Assembly: GCF_027213645.1 (NCBI RefSeq) | Contig: NZ_JAPWGL010000003.1 | Coordinates: 682,001 to 746,000 of the forward strand | Length of the DNA stretch: 64,000 nt | Source of the DNA: Pedobacter rhodius | Lineage (GTDB): Bacteria > Bacteroidota > Bacteroidia > Sphingobacteriales > Sphingobacteriaceae | Direction: 5' to 3' | Shown here: one piece after another, positions 53,042-60,175 of the stretch | Layout of the letters: each line of letters starts with the position of its first letter | How positions within the stretch are numbered: position 1 is the stretch's first letter | Position numbers and translations under genes: made by a program | The notes under the pieces: model-generated | Told to the model about the DNA's origin: nothing | Seen by the model: the letters and a program-made list of their open reading frames with translations, nothing else | Databases searched by the model: none

Positions 53042-53116
53042 TCGTCATTGCGAGGCACGAAGCAATTCTACAACCATCGCTAAAGCATAAGATTGCTTCG
53101 TGCCTCGCAATGACGA
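53042..53116. repeat. Perfect 25-bp inverted repeat
   Basis: The arms 53042-53066 and 53092-53116 are exact reverse complements (TCGTCATTGCGAGGCACGAA..., ending AGCAAT), separated by 25 nt. It lies between the amidotransferase stop and the ATP-grasp-like start. A degenerate half copy is at 28468-28515. Confidence 0.92.
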
Positions 53117-53125
53117 CCGTTTTAT

Positions 53126-53953
53126 TCAGGCCTCCTGTAAATTTCCTATCGCTTTATTTAAGAAGTTAGGTAGAATAACACTTTGGGTTAATACAATTCT
53201 GGCCGGGTCATCTAAACTGTTAAGCATATCTAGATATTTTTGTTCTCCATGTAAATCGATAATGGCTTTTTTCTTTTCTTCCTGAAGCAGATACATCTTC
53301 ATACCAACAGGGTCTGCCTCCGGGTGAAACTGGGTGCCAATAATCTCATCAGAAAAACGAATCGACATCATGCATCTTTCTAAATTAATATGCTTGCGTT
53401 CTTTTTCTATGGCCAGAAGTTTAGCCCCTTTTGTTTCAAAGGCAGCAAAATCCGGTTCAATTACTTGCCAGTCTCTGCTGTCCACTGAGAAAAATGGATT
53501 TGTGATGCCATCGAATACCTCATCTTTTTCGCCATCTTCAGTTAAAGTGATTGGAAAAATTCCAAAAGCATTCGAGCGCCTTTCGGTTACGTTCCCCAAT
53601 TTGTATTTCCTGCAAGCCAACTGGAAGGAGTGGCAAATAAGAAAGGCGTATTTTTTTTTATCTGCACTTTTTGCATTGAAAGCTTCAATTTGATCCAACA
53701 GTTTAAAAAAATCATCTTCCCATTTTTCACCTTTACTTTCGATGGGGCTACCCGGACCTCCGCTGGAAATATAAGCATCGTATTCGATACCCGGTATTTC
53801 GCCTTTCTGTCTTAAGTCGAAAATATCGAAAGAAACGTTGATGGCGTTCTCATTTTTAAATCGGGATAAAATTTCCTGAATTCCCCGCATACCCTGATTG
53901 GGTGCACCGTTATTCATGTCAATAACGGCGACCTTTAAATCTCTTTTATCCAT
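53126..53953 (-). CDS. Class I glutamine amidotransferase-like protein
   Basis: A 275-residue protein with a class I (triad) glutamine amidotransferase fold. The nucleophile elbow is FLICHSFQLA (Cys107), the SSGGPGSP segment forms the oxyanion region, and TQFHPEADP supplies the catalytic His and Glu. It may release ammonia from glutamine or act as a peptidase-like hydrolase. Its genes on either side encode ligases, which suggests that it supplies or removes an amine group in the same pathway. The ATG at 53953 (MDKRD) is chosen; the frame is open to a TTG at 53974 that overlaps the upstream gene. Confidence 0.87.
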   Translation of the reverse strand: MDKRDLKVAVIDMNNGAPNQGMRGIQEILSRFKNENAINVSFDIFDLRQKGEIPGIEYDAYISSGGPGSPIESKGEKWEDDFFKLLDQIEAFNAKSADKKKYAFLICHSFQLACRKYKLGNVTERRSNAFGIFPITLTEDGEKDEVFDGITNPFFSVDSRDWQVIEPDFAAFETKGAKLLAIEKERKHINLERCMMSIRFSDEIIGTQFHPEADPVGMKMYLLQEEKKKAIIDLHGEQKYLDMLNSLDDPARIVLTQSVILPNFLNKAIGNLQEA

Positions 53954-53960
53954 TGTAAAA

Positions 53961-55067
53961 TTACTTTGCGCCAATAAGTGTTTGAGTGGTAATGTAGTCT
54001 ACCACCGATTCAAAGTTACCGGTGTGCTGGTAAACTGCCAATTGCCTGTCTGCGCCTGTACCATGTTCCAATATTTTATGAACGTAATTTAAGTCGTTTC
54101 TACAGCCCAAACCATCCACAACATCATCCACAAAATCTAACAATTCTAAAATCAGGTTACGGCAATTGACTTCCATTTCCTTGCCGAAATCGATTAGGTT
54201 TCCATCGATTCCGTAGCGGGCAGCCCGCCATTTATTTTCGTTAATCAAGGCTCTCGAGTAACTGATAAACTCCATGTTTTGCAACCGAAGTTTATACAGT
54301 TTCGCACACAAAGCCTGGAATAAAGCGGTAAAGGCCATCGTTTCGTCAATTAACATAGGACAATCGCAAATACGGAACTCAACGGTATCGAAGAAAGGAT
54401 GTACACGGATATCCCACCAGATTTTCTTTGCGTTATCCATGCAATTGGTTTTGATAAGTAGTTTTACATAATTATCATAATCTTCAATGCTGTTAAAAAT
54501 ATCAGGAATTCCGGTGCGTGGAAACTTATCGAAAATTTTTGTCCGAAAAGATTTATAACCTGTATTTCTGGCTTCCCAAAAAGGAGAGTTGGTTGACAGG
54601 GCAAATACATGCGGCAGGAAATATCTGACCTGATTTGCAATGTGAATGGCCAGTTCACGGGATTGAAAACCGACGTGGACATGCAGGCCGAAAATTAAAT
54701 TTGACCGGGCTGCTTCCTGCAATTCATTAACAATTTCATTATAACGCGGGTGCTCTGTTATTAATTGTTTTTCCCAGTGGGAAAACGGATGCGTTCCGGC
54801 AGCACCTATTCTTAAACCTTGCTCACCTGCAAGTTGCGAAACGGTATATCTGAGCTGCGAAATTTCTTTACGGGCCTCTTCTGTTGTTCTGCAAATGCCG
54901 GTTCCAACTTCTACAACAGCCTGGTGCATTTCTGCTTTAACCTGGTCTTTATGTATTTTTTGAGCGGCCTCAACAATTTTTTGGTCATGCGACGTAAGTT
55001 CCCTGGTAACGGGATCAATTACCATATATTCTTCCTCTATGCCCAGCGTAAATTCATTCATTGTCAT
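53961..55067 (-). CDS. YbdK-like carboxylate-amine ligase (GCS2 family)
   Basis: A 368-residue ligase related to glutamate-cysteine ligase type 2 (E. coli YbdK). Landmarks are FTLGIEEEYMVIDP near the start, GLHVHVGFQSRE, and RAARYGIDGNLIDFG. It joins a carboxylate to an amine at the cost of ATP. The true substrates are unknown, and YbdK itself has only weak glutamate-cysteine ligase activity. It is 7 nt from the amidotransferase gene and 21 nt from the ATP-grasp gene. Confidence 0.9.
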   Translation of the reverse strand: MTMNEFTLGIEEEYMVIDPVTRELTSHDQKIVEAAQKIHKDQVKAEMHQAVVEVGTGICRTTEEARKEISQLRYTVSQLAGEQGLRIGAAGTHPFSHWEKQLITEHPRYNEIVNELQEAARSNLIFGLHVHVGFQSRELAIHIANQVRYFLPHVFALSTNSPFWEARNTGYKSFRTKIFDKFPRTGIPDIFNSIEDYDNYVKLLIKTNCMDNAKKIWWDIRVHPFFDTVEFRICDCPMLIDETMAFTALFQALCAKLYKLRLQNMEFISYSRALINENKWRAARYGIDGNLIDFGKEMEVNCRNLILELLDFVDDVVDGLGCRNDLNYVHKILEHGTGADRQLAVYQHTGNFESVVDYITTQTLIGAK

Positions 55068-55088
55068 AATATTTGGTTAAAATCCCTT

Positions 55089-56117
55089 TTATTTTTTTGG
55101 AGCAGCCTTTTTAGCTGCCGCCGCTTTAGGTTTTGCAGGCGCTTTTGGTGCAGCCGGTTTAGCAATTAGCGGTTTACCCGCAACTGATGCTTTAATGTAT
55201 TCACCCCAGGTTAAATTATCCTGTCCGGGTTTTTGTGCTTTTGCTCTTTCAATTGCGTAATTGGCCGTTGTTTCTACTACCCAGTCAAAATTTTCCTGTC
55301 CAACACTTTTAATATCCGCATCGGGTGCAGGGTTACAGAAATCGATAGCAATAGGCACACCGTCGCGAACAGCAAACTCTACGGTATTAAAATCGTAACC
55401 CAGATAATTACACAATTTCAACGTATATTCTTCAACGGTTTTAAGCAATTTTGCATCAGGCGCTTTACCATCAATAGCGTAACGCAAATGATGCGGATTA
55501 CGGGGTTCGTATTGCATAATGCGTACATGTTTGCCACCGATGCAGTAACATCTGAAGTATTCATCAAAAATGATTTCTTCCTGTAAAAGCATAACCAGCT
55601 GATCGGTTCCGCTGTGTTTATCGAAAAAATCTTCCTTGTCATGGAGCTTGTAAACATCTCTCCATCCACCACCATCATAAGGTTTCATATATGCCGGAAA
55701 GCCTACATAATCAAAAATCGCATCCCAGTTCAAGGGCATGGTTAGGTTCGAAAAGGATTCGCCGGTTGTTCCCGTAGGATGTTGACGCGAAGGAATTAAA
55801 GCTGTTTTTGGAACCGGAACACCAATTTGTTCAGCTAATGCATTGTTAAAAAACTTTTCATCTGCACTCCACCAGAACGGATTGTTAATTACAGCGGTTC
55901 CGGTAATGGCAGCGTTTTTTAAAGAAGCACGATAAAAAGGAACATCCTGCGAAATACGATCGATAATTACCGCATAATCCAACGGGCTATTCTGAAGTAT
56001 TTTTTCTATTTTAACTGGCTCAGCAGTAATGCCTTTTTCTGCTTTCTGATTAATTCTTTCTACAACGGCCTCCGGAAAAGAACGTTCCTGGCCAAATAAT
56101 ATTCCTATTTTTTTCAT
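55089..56117 (-). CDS. RimK-like ATP-grasp protein with Ala/Lys/Pro-rich tail
   Basis: A 342-residue ATP-grasp protein. Landmarks are IGILFGQERSFPEAVVERIN at the N-terminus, YMKPYDGGGWRDVYKL (nucleotide-binding loop), and VEFAVRDGVPIAIDFCNPAP (metal-binding region). It probably forms an amide or peptide-like bond. The C-terminus (about residues 318-342) is a run of Ala, Lys and Pro like a histone H1 tail, which is unusual for the family. The reading frame is open upstream to 56288, but that region is a low-complexity spacer; the ATG at 56117 (MKKIG) is the family start. Confidence 0.88.
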   Translation of the reverse strand: MKKIGILFGQERSFPEAVVERINQKAEKGITAEPVKIEKILQNSPLDYAVIIDRISQDVPFYRASLKNAAITGTAVINNPFWWSADEKFFNNALAEQIGVPVPKTALIPSRQHPTGTTGESFSNLTMPLNWDAIFDYVGFPAYMKPYDGGGWRDVYKLHDKEDFFDKHSGTDQLVMLLQEEIIFDEYFRCYCIGGKHVRIMQYEPRNPHHLRYAIDGKAPDAKLLKTVEEYTLKLCNYLGYDFNTVEFAVRDGVPIAIDFCNPAPDADIKSVGQENFDWVVETTANYAIERAKAQKPGQDNLTWGEYIKASVAGKPLIAKPAAPKAPAKPKAAAAKKAAPKK

Positions 56118-56226
56118 TGATTTTGATGTTTTTTCTTTCGTTGTTCGTCCTTCGTTATTTGCAATTCGTCTTTCGTTTTTGTTGTTCGTTTTTTTGAATA
56201 GTGAGCAACTAAAAAAATTTAATTTT
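56118..56226. repeat. Low-complexity ACGAA-type spacer
   Basis: On the minus strand the sequence repeats ACGAA-like units (CGAACAACAAAAACGAAAGAC, then ACGAAGGACGAACAACGAAAG). It fills the gap between the esterase gene and the ATP-grasp gene. The in-frame translation of this part is not considered protein. Confidence 0.6.
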
Positions 56227-56934
56227 TTAAAGCTGAGCAATGTAATTCGGAAACATTTCCCTCCAGATTGGCCAGTCATGGTCGGCATTCTGGCGGATAT
56301 CCAACCAGTGATCTATTCCTTTACGGGCTAAAATATGTGATAAACGTTCATTATCTGGCTTACACATGTCTCTATCGGTTGTGCCTAAAACAATTTTCAT
56401 GTAATGTAATTCCGGGTTACTATTATTCAGCAAGTAATCAACCGGGTTATTGAAATAAACATCATCATTGTAAAAACCATCCAGCTGGCCGCTGATATCA
56501 AAAGCGCCGCTCATGCTGAACATATGGCTAACCAACCATGGGTGCCTGAACGCAAAGTTAGCTGCGTGGTAGCCGCCGAAGCTGCAACCTGCTGTAATAA
56601 TTTTGCTGTGTCCGGTTTCATGTCTGGCTAAAGGTGCTAATTCTTCCAGTAGATATTTGTCGTACCAAATGTGATTTTTAACTCTGTCTGCAGGATGTAT
56701 GCTTTTGTTGTACCAGCTTAACTTATCTATGCCATCAGGACAATAAACCTTAATTTTTCCTTCATTAATAAAGCCTTCAACAGCATCTATTAATTTGAAG
56801 TCTTTATTTTCGAAATACCGCCCCATGCTCGTCGGGAACAACAGCACAGGGATACCACTGTGACCAAAGATGAGCATGTCTATTTCGGCGCTTAAATTAG
56901 GGCTGTACCATTTTTTATGTTCTTCTTTAACCAT
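56227..56934 (-). CDS. Alpha/beta-hydrolase (esterase family) protein
   Basis: A 235-residue esterase of the putative-esterase (EstD-like) type. The nucleophile elbow is ITAGCSFGGYHAANFA; an Asp in LGTTDRDMC and a His in NADHDWPIW complete a likely triad. No signal peptide is seen. It is the first gene of the minus-strand amidoligase cluster. A second esterase starts divergently about 165 nt away. It may hydrolyse a product or a protected precursor of the ligases; this is inference. Confidence 0.88.
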   Translation of the reverse strand: MVKEEHKKWYSPNLSAEIDMLIFGHSGIPVLLFPTSMGRYFENKDFKLIDAVEGFINEGKIKVYCPDGIDKLSWYNKSIHPADRVKNHIWYDKYLLEELAPLARHETGHSKIITAGCSFGGYHAANFAFRHPWLVSHMFSMSGAFDISGQLDGFYNDDVYFNNPVDYLLNNSNPELHYMKIVLGTTDRDMCKPDNERLSHILARKGIDHWLDIRQNADHDWPIWREMFPNYIAQL

Positions 56935-57022
56935 ATATAAAATTGAATGTTTTAAGATAGAGATTTAATTCTATAAAATGAATTGAATTACCTTAAAATA
57001 AAGCGTATTGTAAAAATTGTTC

Positions 57023-57059
57023 CCTGATAATTAATAATTTATCAGGATTTGTACCTTTG
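57023..57059 (+). promoter_or_regulatory. Candidate operator and promoter of the divergent esterase gene
   Basis: CCTGATAA, TTAATAAT, TTATCAGG (57023-57046) is a perfect 8-bp-arm inverted repeat. Six nucleotides later TACCTTTG (57052-57059) matches the -7 consensus, so a protein bound to the repeat would cover the -33 region. Confidence 0.5.
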
Positions 57060-57099
57060 CCGAAATTCTGAGGCATTGCCGGTGATAGGGGGTTTGAAT

Positions 57100-57912
57100 A
57101 TGATGTACACTACAATTTTATCAGTAAAAGTTAATTCCAGTAATTTTAAGATTCCTTCTGCTTACTTAAAGCGTGAAGTTGAAATAGATATTTATGCACC
57201 CGAAGGAATATTGGGTAACGAAAAAATAGAACTTCTTTTATTAAACGACGGACAGGATGTGGCTAAAATGAATTTCAAAGAAATTTTAGAAGAAGCACAT
57301 CATAACAAAAGAAACCACAGGTTAATTGTTGTGGCCATTAAAGCATCGGCAGACAGGTTAATGGAATATGGTGTTGCAGGTGAACCTGATTTTAAGGGCC
57401 GTGGCGCAAAGGCTGATTTATATACCGACTTTGTAATTAAAGAATTATTACCATTTGTAAAGAAGAAAATAGCCATGCCGATAACCGGTAAGGTTGCTTT
57501 CGGAGGATTTTCGTTGGGCGGCCTATCTGCTTTTGATATCGCCTGGAATAATCCGGCAATTTTTGACGCTATCGGCGTTTTCTCGGGGGCATTCTGGTGG
57601 CGTAAAAAGGATTTGGCAGATGGTTATACCGATGCGGATAGAATTATGCATACCGTAATCGATTCAACGTCCACAAAACCGGATATGAAATTCTGGTTGA
57701 TGACCGGGACTGAGGATGAAAAAGCAGACCGTAATAAAAACTTAATTATCGATTCTATTGATGATACCATAGATGTCGTAAAATCGCTGTTAAATAAGGG
57801 GTATAGACGGCCCGATAATCTTTTTTATTATGAAAAAGTAGGTGGTAAACATGATGTGCCAACCTGGGAAAGCGTTATGCCGGCTTTTTTAAACTGGGCT
57901 TTTGAGGTTTAG
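57100..57912 (+). CDS. Alpha/beta-hydrolase-fold (esterase) protein
   Basis: About 270 residues with an esterase D-like fold: REVEIDIYAPEG early, LLLLNDGQDV, and the nucleophile elbow VAFGGFSLGGLSAFDIAW. A conserved Asp appears in LMTGTEDEKADRN and a His in KVGGKHDVPTWE. It is a second, distinct esterase next to the amidoligase cluster, transcribed in the opposite direction. The frame is open from a TTG at 57049, but this would overlap the -7 element; the ATG at 57100 is preferred. Confidence 0.88.
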   Translation: MMYTTILSVKVNSSNFKIPSAYLKREVEIDIYAPEGILGNEKIELLLLNDGQDVAKMNFKEILEEAHHNKRNHRLIVVAIKASADRLMEYGVAGEPDFKGRGAKADLYTDFVIKELLPFVKKKIAMPITGKVAFGGFSLGGLSAFDIAWNNPAIFDAIGVFSGAFWWRKKDLADGYTDADRIMHTVIDSTSTKPDMKFWLMTGTEDEKADRNKNLIIDSIDDTIDVVKSLLNKGYRRPDNLFYYEKVGGKHDVPTWESVMPAFLNWAFEV

Positions 57913-58393
57913 GACGCTCCTAATTTGCGGTCATTTCGAGCGGAGTGTTACGTAGTCGAGAAATTTATCTTGAGATAGATCGCTCTCCAGAATATTCGGG
58001 ATGTTTCAGTCTAGTTAATGTTTATTTATCTGTAGCTTGGTGTCACACCAACCGAAATTCTCATTGATTTTTTTGCCTTACTGCACAATTTTTGCCTAGG
58101 TTCGCCGCCGCCGAAGGGCTCTTTCTTTTTGACATCAAAAAGAAACAAAAAATGCCGGCTGAAAATTTTTCTTTGAAAGTTAGTGAATTGGCCGGGTCAG
58201 TGGAGTCCGAAAAATTTGTTAGGCCGGAATTAAGCAGAACGGAGATGTTGTGCTGTGGCCAAGCTGGGCGGTAATGCAAATAGCCGTAGGTGATTTACAA
58301 CAAATAATTACAAAATACCGCCAATGGTAGTCTTTATCGCAGGAAAGATGCTAGTTCCGAAGCTTCGGGACAGCATGGAGATTTTATGTAAAA
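57913..58393. repeat. Repeat-rich intergenic region
   Basis: Contains pieces of several dispersed elements: GTCATTTCGAGCGGAGTGTT...GTCGAGAAATTTATC (about 57929-57971); CCGCCGAAGGGCTCTTTCTT with an internal TCTTTTTGAC/ATCAAAAAGA hairpin (about 58108-58145); and CCGAAGCTTCGG near 58357-58368. Short ORFs exist on both strands at 58061-58279 but coincide with the repeat and are not supported as genes. Confidence 0.65.
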
Positions 58394-59071
58394 TTACTCA
58401 TATTTCATAAAAATACCCGTATCAAAAATCGTCCATAAGCAACTGCGCTGACCGCATTTTTTTAATGCGCCATTGGCCCAGGTATTACAGGTTTTAAAAA
58501 TACTGTAGCTGCCTTTGGCTTCGTAAAAAGCATCGCCAATATCGTAATGGATACCTGATCTAACCCTGATCAGGTGCCCCGTTTCGTTCTTTTTAAAAGC
58601 ACTTAAAATATAATCGATCAATAGAATGTATTGTGCCTTACTGATCATAATTTTTTTACAGTTGGCATCTTCCCTGATGTTTTTATAATAGGTTGTGTGC
58701 ATTGCAGATGTACTTAGCCCAGAAATCGCCCTTAAACCATTACTGAGTTTCAGATCGGAAAATTCAGGAGTTTCTAAGTAGAATTTTTTATCGCCCCAGC
58801 CCATGGCCAGGTATCGGAATGTACTGTCGGCCTCAAGCGTATTTTGATACCTGATTTCTTTCGTCCAGTTTATTTGCTGGGTAACAGCAGGCACCACAAT
58901 ATCGGTGTGTATGCCATTAGTCATGATGTAAATGGTAATTTCTTTTGGGTTTGCAGGATTGGGGTTTACAGTTATCCGTGAGCAGCAAAAGGCGGTGAGG
59001 AAATAAATCCCGATCAAAGCGATAAAAAAGATTAAAAATCTCGCAGTATATTTTAAGAGCCTTTTGTTCAT
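58394..59071 (-). CDS. TIGR02117/DUF2459 family protein
   Basis: A 225-residue protein with an N-terminal membrane helix (about residues 10-30, ending in a CC pair) and a periplasmic domain. The pattern NGIHTDIVVP, then AMGWGDKKFYLETPEFSD and TCNTWANGALKKCGQRSCLW match what I recall of this conserved family of unknown function. A periplasmic Cys/His hydrolase-like role is sometimes suggested, but nothing here proves it. No operon partner is present. Confidence 0.85.
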   Translation of the reverse strand: MNKRLLKYTARFLIFFIALIGIYFLTAFCCSRITVNPNPANPKEITIYIMTNGIHTDIVVPAVTQQINWTKEIRYQNTLEADSTFRYLAMGWGDKKFYLETPEFSDLKLSNGLRAISGLSTSAMHTTYYKNIREDANCKKIMISKAQYILLIDYILSAFKKNETGHLIRVRSGIHYDIGDAFYEAKGSYSIFKTCNTWANGALKKCGQRSCLWTIFDTGIFMKYE

Positions 59072-59254
59072 GCTATCCTGGTTATTTTAGCTTTAATACA
59101 ATATGGGTGTTTTAGGTAACCCTTTCCTGTTGCATATCGATTTTATTGATACAAGTATAGAAAACATGATTTTTTGCGGGCATAACTTATTCCCACTTTC
59201 ACAGCATGATAAAAGGACTATTTGAAACGTATATTTACGTAGAGATGTGGATGA

Positions 59255-59425
59255 TACATTGGAAAATCGGTTCAATTTCTCAAATCTAAGCAACTTCAGC
59301 CTTATAATTTTCTTAAAAGCGGCGATCACGGGCCCATAGTGCCTGCTTTAGCCATTTATTTTAACGATCCGGATGGGCATGCACTCGAATTTATCGCCAT
59401 TTTAGAAGGCGAGGCCCGGGCCTGA
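59255..59425 (+). pseudogene. Remnant of a VOC (glyoxalase-like) protein gene
   Basis: An open frame reads IYFNDPDGHALEFIAIL near its end, the hallmark C-terminal strand of VOC-family proteins with its metal-binding Glu. The frame has a stop at 59252-59254 and no start codon, and the preceding sequence does not supply the N-terminal two thirds of the domain in any one frame. It is therefore a decayed gene fragment. Confidence 0.75.
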
Positions 59426-59484
59426 TTTGGGTGTGATTTCTAATCAGGACTGGTTGGATAGAGGTATTTAGGGTTTAGCCTGAA

Positions 59485-59563
59485 TACGGAATTGTCATCC
59501 TGAGCTTGTGGAAGGATTTATGAAGTATTGCTTAAAGCATTTCGATAAGCTCAATGTGACAAA
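59485..59563. repeat. Dispersed inverted-repeat element
   Basis: TGTCATCCTGAGCTTGTGGA at the left and CATTTCGATAAGCTCAATGTGACAAA (59538-59563) at the right are imperfect inverted copies (TGTCA...TGACA, GAGCTT...AAGCTC). The right half differs by one base from 45366-45391. Confidence 0.7.
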
Positions 59564-59576
59564 TTGAGCAAATGAT

Positions 59577-59936
59577 TTAACCAGCAAATTTCTGCAAGGC
59601 CTCGGCTGTTGATGCCAGAAAATTGATGTGTTTGCCTTTATTGCTTTCATAAATAAAATCTTTAATGCTTCGGCTCTGGTACGTGCTAAAGTCGCCTACT
59701 ATGGCCAGGCTTACGCGATAATTCGAAAATTTTTGAAGAATTTCACCTGCAATTCCATTTTTGAGGTCGAAGAAATCAGGTGTAATATTTTGTTTATCAA
59801 TAATAACTTTGTCAAACCCCTGGTAATATAAATTCCCTAACAAATCCAATCCGTCTTCAGTGTTATTTATGATTACATCTGTTGAAATAATTTCGGCGAT
59901 ATCGGTATTATTTATGGTATGTTTTTCGATTTTCAT
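59577..59936 (-). CDS. DUF4180 domain-containing protein
   Basis: A 119-residue cytoplasmic protein whose whole length matches the DUF4180 pattern: NNTEDGLDLLGNLYYQGFDK, DFFDLKNGIAGEILQKFSNY, and DFIYESNKGKHINFL. Function unknown; such genes are usually solitary, as here. It lies between a repeat element and the divergent typA gene. Confidence 0.92.
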   Translation of the reverse strand: MKIEKHTINNTDIAEIISTDVIINNTEDGLDLLGNLYYQGFDKVIIDKQNITPDFFDLKNGIAGEILQKFSNYRVSLAIVGDFSTYQSRSIKDFIYESNKGKHINFLASTAEALQKFAG

Positions 59937-60145
59937 CTTTGCTTTAAACGGGGATGTAAGGTCTTAATGTATATTTTTTATTCTGGCTAATTTAAACATT
60001 ATGTTTTTGAGTAGAGTCACTGTTCAAATCGGTTGATAGGTCGAAAAATGAAGCACATTGCTTTTCTAATTAAAAATGAGACAATTAGAACATTATCATA
60101 GCATTAAATAGTGACCTATATAGTAGAAAATCCATTTCTAAACAC

Positions 60146-60153
60146 TATCTTTG
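60146..60153 (+). promoter_or_regulatory. Putative typA promoter -7 element
   Basis: TATCTTTG fits TAnnTTTG and lies 22 nt before the ATG. No good -33 element is seen. Confidence 0.4.
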
Positions 60154-60175
60154 CGCCAAATTTGAGGCGCATTTT

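Noticed and set aside
56118-56288. 57-codon N-terminal extension of the ATP-grasp gene
   Set aside because: It is a low-complexity ACGAA-type spacer, overlaps the end of the esterase gene, and has no similarity to the family.
58061-58279. Short ORFs on both strands
   Set aside because: They fall in a dispersed repeat; both strands are open only because the repeat lacks stop codons.
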